The notes under the pieces: generated by a model
Seen by the model: only the letters and a program-made list of their open reading frames with translations
Database searches by the model: none
What the model was told of the DNA's origin: nothing
Translations under genes and position numbers: made by a program
From: Haliclona indistincta
Taxonomy: Eukaryota > Porifera > Demospongiae > Haplosclerida > Chalinidae
Direction of reading: 5' to 3'
NCBI GenBank assembly: GCA_964017065.1
Contig: OZ024791.1
Coordinates: 7,696,384-7,760,383, forward strand
Length of the DNA: 64,000 nucleotides
Shown: one piece after another, positions 34,266-45,620 of the stretch
Layout of the letters: each line of letters opens with the position of its first letter
How positions within the stretch are numbered: the first letter of the stretch is position 1

Positions 34266-35978
34266 ATGGCTACTCCAGCTGGTACAAAAAGTAAGTCTAG
34301 TAGTAACTTAACAGCTGAAGCTATGTAAACAGTCACCATTGAGTTTTACATAAATTTTTGTGTCTATATTTACAGTTACATTGACTGCTGGTGAATTGGA
34401 GCCTCTTGTTAGAGAAGCGACTCCCAATTGCACTCAATTGGGAGTTCAACTCAGTATTCCTCTACCAAAACTAAAAGATCTGGAGCTACAATCAAGAGAT
34501 AAGAAGCCAATTAAAAAATGTTTTCAAGAGATGTGCTATCAATGGCTGCATGATGACCAAGATAAAGATGTAGACAGAAAGTGGTCTGAAGTCTACACAG
34601 CACTGGAACAGCAGGGAAACAGAAGGCTCAAAGCTATTCTGGAGAAAAAATATGCAGCAAACACAAGAGGTAAAGTTATGTGTCATTCACTGGTGTCATT
34701 GTGTTTTAAATTTTACACTTCTGCATACAGTTAAATTAGATTTGGGTAACCTCACCAATGAGCTAAGAGAAATGACACCTAAATGGTACACATTTGGTGC
34801 TGCACTTGGACTATCAACAACCGACTTGGACATCATCGAAGACGAAAAAGGGTCACAGCGTTACATGATAAATATGCTGCAGGAATGGATGGATAATAAC
34901 CAAGAAGCCACATGGGAAGCATTGCAAGAGGCACTCATACAAATTGGTAATAGAGGACTGGCAGCAAAACTGGAGGAACATAAACTGAAGGACAAGCAAG
35001 GTTAGCTCAATAAACATCAGTGCATGGCAGATCCAGAAAAATGTTCCGGATTTAATTAATTCCATCACATACTCCAGTGTTGACATGCATAATGCTCGGC
35101 TTGTAAGTTAATTTCTCTCTACGTTTGGCGCCCATGGTTTGGGGTCAAGCTGGCATACCCCAGTGGTGCTCTGAGAGTGCAGACTTTCCCATAGGACACT
35201 GTAAAGCTGGTTCAAGTCTGGGTGATCTTGCTCCAGGATAAAACATAATTTTCATTGCTAGTTTACATTAAGGGGATCTGCTATGCACATTGACTTGCAG
35301 ACTTATATTTTTTGCAGAATGGTCAGAATCTCCTGCAGCATTGAAAAAACCAAAGCTAAGTGCATACAAGAAAGAGTATACTGCTGCATATGCTGAAAGT
35401 GGTCCTGCTACATCATTTGTAGGATCTGCGATGGCTATTGTGAAGCCTACAATGATAGAAGGAACAGAAAAAAGTACGTTCTTTATTTATTCAGTTTCTT
35501 TTATAGCTATTATACTGCCAACTCCGTCAGCAGTACTGTGTTTTCAGTGCTGAAGAGCTGTAAAATTCACACCTTAATTGGAAATTTTTGCCCAGCATCC
35601 TAATCAAAATTTACTGCTTACGCAGATTTATTTCACCCCTCTTAACAACATTTTCCCTGCATACAGCAATGTGTCATTGTATACAGTGTATATGTTATCC
35701 TCTACATTGCTGCAGGTCTGAACCCAGCCAAAAGCACTAGCAATCCCACTTATGTGACGTAAGTCATAAACATACTGAATTGATTTTATAACTTCTGCTT
35801 TTTTGCAGTAAAACAGTGGAAACAGATGGTCGGTAAAAAGTGAAATAATGTGGTGCTCAGGTGTTATTAAATGTTTTCTGTTATAAATAATCCAATAATA
35901 GGTCAAGAGTACACGTGCCAAGTATTTTTCAAGGCATATAACATAGGGGACAAGTATATAGCCAAGCTAATCTTTTGA
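34266..35978 (+). CDS. C2: Death-Death protein, truncated by a nonsense codon
   Basis: Exons: 34266-34290 (MATPAGTK), 34376-34669, 34731-35000, 35318-35473 (linker), 35716-35758, 35809-35828, 35902-35978. In the last, TTTGCATTC of A3 is TTTTGATTC here, giving TGA (35976-35978). This leaves 295 codons including stop. The first beta module is missing altogether; the second, homologous to that of A3, is cut after its first strand exon. Downstream exons are still visible (next feature). It could make a short Death-Death protein with a Lys/Ser tail, or be a young pseudogene. Confidence 0.6.
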
Positions 35979-36055
35979 TTCTCTAAGTTTCACTTAAGTC
36001 CTGTGAGTAATAATTTCTAAATAATTTATTATGTCACAATAAATGATCTAGAGTG

Positions 36056-36419
36056 TAGCAAGCTACTTCTCAGAAAAGAAGTGGACAAAAAGAGGAGAGC
36101 AGAAACATTTTAATTTTGAGTCACTAGAAGTGACAATATCGTTACAAGGATGGAGCACAATACAAGACGAACAAAGGGTAGGTAACAAGGAGTAAATCGA
36201 ATTTATGGTAAACTCTCTTAACAGGTGATTTCTAAACATTCGGTTGACACATATACAGGAGAAGATGTACCTCCACACCGTGTGATGATACTTGAAACTG
36301 ATAAAAAAATGTTCCGTGGACATTGTTTGGTGATGAATGTCAGACTCGATGGCACTCATCCACTCGTTACTATCAACATCAATATATTGGTTACTGATGA
36401 CATATGTGACAGTGACTAG
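36056..36419 (+). pseudogene. C2 remainder: last two exons of beta module
   Basis: About 36056-36177 matches the second exon of the A3 module (SYFSEKK), and 36225-36419 the last (VISKHSVDTYTGEDVPPHRV, ending CDSD and stop). They lie beyond the TGA of C2 and are translated only if that codon is bypassed. Confidence 0.6.
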
Positions 36420-37103
36420 TCTTAATGTTTGAACTGACATTGTCTAGTCTAGTTGATAATGCACAAGATAAGAAATAGTGGTTATACATGTAAAAATTAT
36501 TATGCACAGCTGTACAGCTGATTTTAATATCTAATGGCTGATATCACTAGGCAAGTAGCTTGCTATAGCAAGGACCACCTTTTTTGTCTCACATACAAAG
36601 GTAAAAATTTTTAGTTAAAAAAATATTTGTTCTGTCATACTTAATCATACTTAATCATACTTAATCAGCGTACTTAATAATTGTTTTTGTATACTTAGAA
36701 GAAGCTACTAAGCACTGTGTCTTATGTGTAACAGTTTCTTCACAGACTGCACTGTACTTTAACTCAAAGCATATTAAATTGGGAAATTTAAATAATGTTA
36801 AGAAAAATAAGTGCCAAAACATGACGGTCAAAATGAACCTGAGCAACTCAAGACATTACATATCTAGTAGCTCAGTGTTTACTGAATCTATTATAATGCT
36901 GGTGAAGGACTCAATGTGGTATCGTTTTACACATGTAACTCGAAGGGTATACACAGAAATTCATGATCAGTGTATTTCCAAGTTAAGCCTTATAGGGAAA
37001 CAGTCACACAAGCACCTCCTTCTCCTTCACAAGCACTATCATGGCTGTAGCACAATAGTCTCTCTGTCAATGACTCAACTTAAGCACTGTATAATTCATG
37101 CAG
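36420..37103 (+). other. Intergenic region with a solo A-type promoter
   Basis: The family 3' flank (TAGAAGAAGCTACTAAGCAC, about 36698) and an A-type leader with AAGCCTTATAGGGAAACAGT (about 36982) are present, but no mini-exon follows. This is the debris of a lost A gene. Confidence 0.5.
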
Positions 37104-37320
37104 AAATGATGATCTGCTCAATGTATTTGAGCGTAAATTTCAGAAGCTTGATCTCAAGTTGGATCTGACAATTTCAACACTCAAAGATTCTTGCACGAGT
37201 GAGGATTTTGGTGAGGAAATGGCTGAACAAGTGAAGCAGCCATCATGGAGATCACTAGTTGATGCTCTGGAATCACACTATGTCATGGAGAGAGTTACTG
37301 CACAGAAAACCAAAGGTTAA
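37104..37320 (+). pseudogene. Relic terminal Death exon
   Basis: Readable as DDLLNVFERKFQKLDLKLDL, then a shortened middle and PSWRSLVDALESHYVMERV, ending in a stop. It is homologous to the last exon of A5/A6 with an internal deletion of about 20 codons. An acceptor (ATTCATGCAG) precedes it, but no upstream exons in frame are present. Confidence 0.6.
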
Positions 37321-37733
37321 AGTCATGCCATATGGAGGTGGGTTCATATCACTTACTCTTGTCTAAACTGATCAAATTACTGCTGGCAAGTGTTGACCTA
37401 GCTGTGGTCTTAGTTTCACAATAATGGGTACTCGTAGTACACAATAATCGCTACTGTGTTTATATTATATTGTTTATATATAAATTGTGTGATTATGTAT
37501 GTGTGTGTGTGTGGATCTATTAAAATGATGCTTAATGAAAGAACTCAAAGTGGAGGTAACATTTTACACATGTAACTTGATGCTGTTGAAGTCTTGGTAT
37601 AGCAGAAATTCATGATCAGGGACTGACTTCCTGTAAGCCCTATAAGGAAACAGCTACACAGAGCACGCCCTTCTGCCCTCGCTCTTAGCTCCCTTGCTTT
37701 CGTCTATCAAGACTCCTGAACACAAGCACTATC
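37321..37733 (+). other. A6 upstream region
   Basis: Starts with B-type promoter debris (TAGCTGTGGTCTTAGTTTCA near 37400), then a (GT)n run near 37498-37515, then the A-type block with a degenerate CArG (CCCTATAAGG) and no TATAAAG. Confidence 0.45.
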
Positions 37734-40700
37734 ATGGCTACTAGTGCCTCCCATACACCAAGTAAGTTATTATAGTGAAACATTAATGAATGATACTGTG
37801 TCCATGACTGCAGTTTCACGATCTCCTGCTCATCTGGAGCCACTTATTCAAGAAGAGAGAACTAGGTGCACTTCACTGGGAGTTCAGCTCAAGATTCCTC
37901 TTTCAGTGCTGCAATATCTTGAGAAAAAATCCGAAGTCAATAATTCAAACAGGGAATGTTTTATAGAGATGTGGCACCAATGGTTCAATGAAAAAGAAGA
38001 AAGAAAGTGGATTGAAATCTTTGAAGCACTGAAAAAACAGAGAAAATTGAAACTTAAAAATGAACTAGAGAAAAGGTACAAACCAGACACAACAGGTACG
38101 TTTTCTCAATAATAATTATTTTAAGGCACTTCCTAATGCAGTTCAGCCGAACTTCAATTTCGAAAAAGAGCTGAAAGAAATGATTCCTGAGTGGTATTCG
38201 TTTGGTAGTGCACTTGGAGTATTGACAATAGATATGGATATTATCGAGGATTACGCAGGTGGCTCAGAGGTCTGCATGATATCTATACTAGAGGAGTGGA
38301 AGAAGACTCATGAAGATAGCTACACATGGGAAACTCTACAAGAGGCACTTAGAGTCATTGGTAACAATAGACTGGCAACAAATCTGGAAGAGCACAGACT
38401 AAAAGACATACAAGGTTATTAAGAAGTTGGATCCTTGTGAAATTGAACATACTGTTTTAAACTTTCTGACAAAATTTCATTATGATTTTTGGTGCTTCTC
38501 TTTCAGATACAATGATAAAGGTTTCTAGCAATCCAAAGTAAAGAGATTACCAGCTGTATAGTCATGGTAACCAAATTCATTTGTACACATACAGGGCACA
38601 CGTTGATGGTGATAGGTCAAGTAGTGAAAAGTATGGATGCAAAGTGTTCTATCAGAGAAGAGATGTCAATACATGGAAGATTACATTTGCTGTTTTTCTA
38701 TGTGACAAATCAGATGTGAGCCCAAACAGAATCAACTAGTCTATAATCATTGTAATGATATAGGAGGTCAAATGCAATGGGGATGAACAAGAAGGACCAA
38801 GCTGTCACTTTGACCTTGAGACAGATAAATTAGGAATAGCTCCCAAAGAACAACTTGGATGGAGTTCAAAAGTCACTCGAAAAGAGGTAGGAGAAAGATC
38901 TCTATCTACTAGCTGCTATCTTTAACGTCTTTGCACCTGTCAGGTGACTAAAACATCCGTTGATGCATACACTGGAGCTGGCAAGCCACCATTCTGTGAG
39001 ATGACTGTCAAAGCAGCCTCTTCTAAAAGCACTCCACCTCACCTTGCAATGGACGTTGAACTTGAAGGACCAAGACCACCAAAAATCATGATTCTGAAAA
39101 GACAAGCAAATAATATCTCAATTCAAGCTCTGGAGGAACATGAACTGCAGACCGGTTAGCTTCAATACAAGTGCATATTCACTTTGTAGACTAATTAAAA
39201 ATAATTTAGTAAGCCAGAGCAAGCAAAGGGTTTACAATTATTGCAGAAATACTAAAATTTTGTGTTATAAGCCAGTATCTAGTCTGTCAGCAATTAAGCA
39301 AAGATGGTTGAATGGACACAATTTTGAAGAAATTGCCTCGCAAAGCATGCAGTGAAATAAGTTTTTTGCCATGTTAACTGTACACCTTCTATGTAGTCGG
39401 CACTGCTATGACAGCATTCAATCACTGGGTTAATATGCGTCTCTCCAAGTTCCGTACTATGGGTGCTCCTGGGAGTGGAAAAACGTCTGTTCTTGACTTG
39501 ACTATGAGAAAACCTCCTGCTGAAGAGAGAGAGAGTACTGACTGTATGGAACCACCAACCCACATGGTAGCACGTGAAGTCACCATTAGACCAGTTCTGG
39601 CACACGAAATAGTATGGGAAACAGTGACTAAAGAACGGATGAATGGAATGGTCAGGAAGGCTCTTAAAGCTGCAATCGATCAACATCAGAAAAGTCCAGA
39701 TGTTCCTCCAACAACTACTTCCTCTTCCCCTTCTCGCCTTCCTACTCTTCCCAGAGAAGAAGCAGCTCAAGAAACAACTCAACAACCTCTGAAAGTCATC
39801 ACCGATATGGTTGACAAGTTGGAAGAAATAGAAGGATCTATGGAATTAATGGATGTTCACTGGGTGTTCACCCAAGACACGGGGGGCCAGCCATGCTATC
39901 AATCTGTTGCTCCTTTGCTTCTGAGAGAAAATTCGTGCAGTGTCATCACCACCAAGCTTAACGAAAAGTTGGAATCCAAACCTGAGTTTGCATTTTTCAT
40001 TAAGGGAAAACCCATCCCAATGTCCAGCGCCAAGATTCAACTGACAAATCTCCAAATGATTGAAACTCTGGTCAAATCACAAGCATCAGTCAATCCATCC
40101 CTGTCACCATCACAGGCACCCAAATACATCATAGTTGGCACTTTTGAGGATGAAGCTTTCAAATGTGAGGAAACAATTGGAACCAAGAATGCAATATTAA
40201 AAGAAAGGCTGAGTGGGTTTGAGGACCAGCGTATTGACAATGGTGGCTCCATTATCTTCCCAATATATGCAGTCAATCCAAATGAAGAAGAAAGAAAAGA
40301 GAAGGCAGAATGGCTGCGCAGAAAAATTCTAGAATCTCCTGGAGCTACAGTCGAGAAAAGAGTGAACATTCGTTGGTTTGGTCTTTTACTCCACCTCATT
40401 ACCGAGGACAAAGATATCTACACACTAGATGAGTGTTTACAGGCTGGAAAAAGTCTTAAAATGGACGAAGACGAGATATTTCAAGCTCTTGAGTTCTTCC
40501 ATGGACTAGGAATCATGATTCATTTCCGCACACAAGACCTAGGAGGAGTTATCATCGTCAAAGTGAAAGTGGTTTTTAGCACATTATCTCTGCTCCTTGG
40601 TATCTCATTCATTGACAGAGATACTCTTGATCGTGAATTTAAGCTCAATCTCTCAGCCGACACCCAAGAACGTCTTCAAAAATATGGACGATTCAACAAA

Positions 40701-42573
40701 GAGTTACTACATCAGAAACAATTTCTGTTCTCTGATGTTTTTACAGCCAAATACTTCCTTGATCTTCTTGAGCATGTGACGGCTGTCATTGCTGTAGGAA
40801 AAGATGAGTACTTTCTTCCCTCAGCTCTTGCATTTGCTACTGATGAAGAGATCGAACAACGTGTCAAGGGAGAGCCTTGGATCATACGCCTCACAAGAGA
40901 AAAGGAATGTTGTGAACCTATCAACATTCCACCGCCACCGGCTTACTTGTCATCAGTTTTCATTAATGTACTGAAATCCTCTTCCATATACAAGCTGCCA
41001 CCGCCCATGCGTCAATTCAGTCAGCAGTACTCAAATGCAATGAGCTTGTCGTCCAGCGGCAGCGGTTTCATCCATTTTATTCAACGTGTCCACCAGATTG
41101 AAGTGTATTTCAGTCTGTGTGAGGATCAACCGCACAAGTGTCATGCTATTCGATCTGTGGTACTAGCAGCAATCAAAATCACTGAAAAGAAACTCAATAT
41201 TCCTCCTGGAATTTTAGTAAAAAATGATGCGTTTCTGTGTCCTTGTTATGAAAAAAATAATGGCCACGTATACGTCTTCAACACCGATATGGATAAAGCT
41301 CAGTGTGAGAATAGTGGAGAGTATCATGAGCTAACACTGTCACAGCAAAGTTGGATGCATGAACCAGAAGGTGTGTATAGCTACATGTATAATAGTTTTT
41401 TTTTGATGTAGATACATGTATATTACTGAGTAAATGAAGCACCAAAGGTGCAGATGCCTTAGTGGAATTGCACAATATAAGTAGCAGCCAGAAACCAGGG
41501 AGACTCCAAAGCTGGAATCTGGTGCTTAGCTGAGCAAGTGACATGGATCCAGCTTTTAGTGTCTCCCCAGAAACCAAGCAAGTGCACAGTTGTGGTTTAA
41601 TAATTAGCTGCCTACAATAATTGTTTTGATGGTCTGCTAGCTACCCTCATTCCCAGGACCATAAGAGTAATAGGACATTGTTTTGTTTTCTGTTACCCGC
41701 CACATTTGTGTTTAGTAACTATTACCGGTTAGTTTTGATTCATGTTGTATTCAGTGTGAACACTGAATATAATACTGTCAACACTGTGAAATTGAACATA
41801 TTTAAGTAGTCGAAACGTTCGGTTTAAACAAAATCCTCCTGCTAGTTTCAACCAAATTTAAGCTGTAAATTAACTTTTTGACAAAATTTTTCATTAAGAT
41901 TTTTGGTGCTTCTCTTTCAGATACAATGATAAAGGTTCCTAGCAATCCAAAGTAAAGAGATTACCAGCTGTATAGTCATGGTAACCACATTCACTTGTAC
42001 ACACAGGGCACAAGTTGATGGTGATGAACTAGAGGAACACAAGAGAAAGGACTCACAGCAACGAAAATCACAGCCACAGCGATCGCAAGGACAGAAGCAA
42101 GAAGGTACGCCGATGTTACTGATGTGAATTATAGCTGAAATACTGATTCGAACTTCTAAAGTACATCAAGTAGATGCAGCTGGTGCTTCAGATGCAACAG
42201 TCACTTCTTCGAGCTCATCACACGATGCCCTTGATCAAAAACTCAGTGAGTGCACCTTTCTCTCTATTCTGATGTGTTGATGGTATTCTATACAGCCAGT
42301 GATGATCTGCTTGATGTACTTGAGCAACTTATTAATCTCAGAGAAAACAAATTCTGGAAACTCGGTCTCAAGCTGGGCCTAAAATCTTCTAATTTGGATA
42401 ATCTCAAAGATTCTTGTAAAAGTGATGATTTCGGTCAGAGTGTCATGAAGGCATGGTTGAACCAGGAAGACAATGTGAAGCAGCCATCATGGAGATCACT
42501 AGTTGATGCTCTGGAATCGAACTATGTCATGGAGAGAGTTACTGCACAGAATATTAGAGAATGGTTGAAATAG
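37734..42573 (+). CDS. A6: Death-Death-beta module-Roc/COR-Death protein
   Basis: Exons: 37734-37761, 37814-38095 (Death 1), 38142-38414 (Death 2), 38507-38537, 38595-38715, 38764-38886 and 38944-39154 (beta module), 39397-41370 (Roc/COR), 41921-41951, 42007-42104 (fusion exon), 42174-42245 (Ser-rich linker), 42296-42573 (Death 3, stop). The total is 3522 nt, exactly 1174 codons. The front matches A1 module for module, but the protease is replaced by a linker and a Death domain (LLDVLEQLINLRENKFWKLG...PSWRSLVDALES). Death-Roc/COR proteins are known in animals (DAPK1 ends Roc-COR-Death), so this form is the more conventional of the two. It is intact throughout. Confidence 0.75.
39397..41370 (+). 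other. Roc/COR GTPase exon of A6
   Basis: Uninterrupted, 1974 nt. GAPGSGKT, DTGGQP and VGTFEDE are all present. The C-terminal region carries its own variant (KSSSIYKLPPPMRQFSQ). It ends MHEPEG rather than MDEPQG before the donor. Confidence 0.7.
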
Positions 42574-43202
42574 TAAAAAGTGTCAAAAATAATAATAATA
42601 CCCAAAATTTGACAATACTAATATTAATTCAAGAGTGGAAATCAGAGTGAAATTAATAAGCTGTTAATTTTACTTCATACAACAATAATAATTTTTTAAT
42701 GTGCGATTGAAAATGAGAAAACAACCAAGAAGTATCTTTGGCGTTGAGCACTTTAAAAGTTGAACAATACTACTACTGCTACCACCATGCACATATACGT
42801 TTCCTCTTGATCACTGCCCCATCGACAGTGATAATAGTAGTGATAAAATTAGACACCATCAAGAACCAAAAATGATAACACCAGAAGTACTGAGCATTTA
42901 GAAAAACTTATCAACAATATTATTGAAACACACAGCAAACCATACTAACCACTATTATGGAAGTGTTTGATCAAGCACTGTTTGCTTTCTTCACCTACTG
43001 GGCACACATGGTAACACAATTTGACAAGTTTACAATAACAAAATTCAAAACTAGGGAGTTTTGAATAACGATATTCAAAACTTCCTGGAATTCTTGATAA
43101 GCAAGTACACTCAGTGCAGTGTACACAGTATCTAAAGTCGAGCCTGACTCTCTCTAACTACTTGAGTTCCATCTCAGCATAAAGACTCTTAACAAGTACC
43201 AC
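42574..43202 (+). other. A6-D intergenic region
   Basis: AT-rich; no gene, no long repeat and no A-type promoter block seen. Confidence 0.45.
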
Positions 43203-43928
43203 ATGTCTACACCAAGTGAGTACTCATGGATTAGAGACTGGGGTGTCTTAGTTTATAGTCTACTGTTCTAGCAGCTAGCTTTATGTGACATACATGCATT
43301 TTGCCTGTGACAGTTTCACTGAGTGCTGCTGAGCTAGAGCCACTTATCCAAGAAGAAAGAGCTAAATGTACTACACTAGGAATTGAACTTGGTATTACTT
43401 ATTCACGGTTGGAGGAGCTAGAGAAAGATTCCAAAGCCAAAAAGCCAGTGACAGAGTGCTTTTTAAAAATGTGCAGGGTCTGGCTTATCGAGGAAGAGAC
43501 AGAAAGAAAGTGGTCTGAAGTCTTTAAGGCTCTGAGGCAACAGAAAAACAATAGACTTGAAGTAAGTCTGAAGAAAACATATGGAGAACATGAAACAGGT
43601 AATAATAGCTACTTACATTAATAGCGGTTTAACAAAACTATTTTCAGTTGATACTAGAAATTTGAAGAAGTTTGCAAAAGATCTAAGGGAAATGACACCA
43701 GAGTGGTACCCATTTGGTCTTGCTCTTGGTCTGACAATGACAGACCTAAATATCATTCAGGAACAGACAGGACTGCAGTGCTACATGTTGGCTATGCTGG
43801 AGGAGTGGATGAGAACAAAAGGTGAAGAGGTCACTTGGGAGAACCTGCAGGAAGCACTCAGGAACATTGGAAACAGGCGACTTGCTGGGAAGCTACAAGA
43901 TGACAAACTAGATGACCAACAGGGTTAG
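43203..43928 (+). CDS. D: divergent two-Death-domain protein
   Basis: Exons 43203-43215 (MSTP), 43314-43598 (Death 1: LEPLIQEERAKCTTLGIELGITYS) and 43648-43928 (Death 2: LREMTPEWYPFGLALGLTMTDLNII). They total 579 nt, exactly 193 codons if the GGTTAG at the end is read as Gly-stop. In A and C genes the same GGT is a splice donor, so continuation cannot be excluded, but no matching downstream exon is present. It has the shortest mini-exon of the family and is the most diverged member. Adaptor-like form, function unknown. Confidence 0.65.
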
Positions 43929-44528
43929 CCAGAAAACTATTGTTAGCCAAGCTATACATTGCCTACAATTGTCTTTACAGCGAAAATGGAATTTAATTAA
44001 CCAGCACAACATAACTACTCCAAGAACACAACTCCGCTGCTACTAAGTTGATTATTTGTGACATTGTATGCAAGTCAATTTAAATCTATGTTTAATCATC
44101 CACTGCGGAACTGCATGCACAGAAAGTCACTGCAATATTGCTACAGCAAGTGACAATTTGTTTGATGTACTTGATTTACAACCCTTAGACAAGAAAATTC
44201 AATTCTAAATTCTTCTACTCTGGAATATACCAGCACAACAGAGGAGTTTCGGAGGAATCGTATGACGGTATGGCTGGACCAGAAGAACATGCTTCATGGA
44301 AATCACTGATTGAAGCTATAGAATCAAAATTGTCAAGAGAGACCTACTGCTCAGAAAAATCATACACTGCATGGTTACAAACACCAGATAGTAACATAAT
44401 GATACTGTTCTTCTTGACTTCAAAGTCATGTCATATGGGGGTGGTTGGGTTCATATCATTCCTGGAGTGAGTCTTGTCTAAACTGATCAAATTACTGTTG
44501 ACCTAGCTGTGGTCTTAGATTCACAATA
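43929..44528 (+). pseudogene. Spacer with Death-domain relic before B3
   Basis: About 44146-44400 is the sister of the relic before B2 (LFDVLDLQPLDKKIQF, stop, then HASWKSLIEAIESKLSRETY), with stops and frame changes. The rest holds nothing recognisable until the B promoter block. Confidence 0.55.
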
Positions 44529-45226
44529 ATGGCTACTCGTAGTAACACACCAAGTAAGTCTAGCTACATGGAACATAGCTGTTGTTGACCAGCAATGATG
44601 TGAATGCAGTTAAATTGAGTGCTGGTCAGCTAGAGCCTCTTGTTAGAGAAGAAACTGCCAACTGTACTCAACTGGGAATTCAACTTGAATTACCTTACTC
44701 AAGACTGGAAGACTTAGAGAAAGAAGCCAGTGACAATAAACCAAGCATGGATTGTCTTGAAGAGATGCTGCAGCAATGGTTACAGGATATAGAAGAAGAC
44801 AGAAAGTGGTGTGAAGTCTACAAAGCACTGGAACAACAGGGAAACAGAAGACTCAAAGCTATTCTGGAGAAAGAACATAGTGCAGCAACATCAGGTAATA
44901 CAGTGGTAATGAAACTGTTCTATATTCACTGATAAACTGTAGTTAATCAGCTGGAATTCAAAGACTTGGTCAGAAAGCTGAAAGAAATGGCGTCTGAATG
45001 GTACACATTTGGTTGTGCACTTGGATTATCAATAACAGACTTGGAAATCATTGAAGACAAAGGTAGTTCACAGCGCTACTTGATAGCTATGCTGGAGGAA
45101 TGGATGAAAACAAAGCAAGATGAAGAAGTCACATGGGAGAACCTCCAAAAGGCACTGATAAGCATCAGTAACTTGAAGCTTGCAGCAGAACTAGAACAGC
45201 ATAAACTAAAGGACCAAGAATTTTAA
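44529..45226 (+). CDS. B3: short protein of two Death-fold domains
   Basis: Exons 44529-44553 (MATRSNTP), 44610-44894 and 44943-45226 give 198 codons including stop, the same as B2. Differences from B2 are few (EIPYS to ELPYS; GNMKLATEL to SNLKLAAEL). It has the same relic and promoter upstream, so B2 and B3 come from one duplication unit. Predicted to be a Death-Death protein without effector. Confidence 0.75.
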
Positions 45227-45620
45227 GAAAAAAAGTGGCGATCCAGTGAAACACGATAGTCAAAATTCGCTGAAGCTGAGCAACTCACACTGTGCAGACT
45301 ATTGAACTGATAATATTGTAGTGTGTGTGTGTGTGTGTGTATGTGTGTGTGTGTGTGTGTGTGTGGATCTATTAAAATGATGCTGATGAAATAACTCAAG
45401 GTGGAGGTAACATTTTACACATGTAACTTGATGCTGTTGAAGTCTTGGTATAACAGAAATTCACTGTCAGGGACTGACTTCTTGTAAGCCTTATAGGGAA
45501 AACAGATACACAGAACACCTCCTTCTGCCCTCGAGAACACCACCTCCTTCTTCTGCCCTCAAGAACACCTCCTTCTGCCCTTCTGCCTGGCTATCAAGGC
45601 TCTTGAACACAAGCACTATC
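45227..45620 (+). other. A7 upstream region with (GT)n
   Basis: A (GT)n microsatellite at 45318-45364 is followed by the A leader, in which CTCCTTCTGCCC is repeated three times (about 45520-45580). The CArG box is degenerate (CCTTATAGGG). Confidence 0.6.

Larger units (their letters stand above)
30148..34690 (+). repeat. Segmental duplication pair: 30148-31360 and 33749-34670
   Basis: The terminal Death exon, its 3' flank, the minisatellite-bearing spacer and the first two exons of C1 are repeated almost base for base at 33749-34690, where they become the F terminal exon and the start of C2. The chief length difference is eight minisatellite units in the first copy against one in the second. 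Confidence 0.8.
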
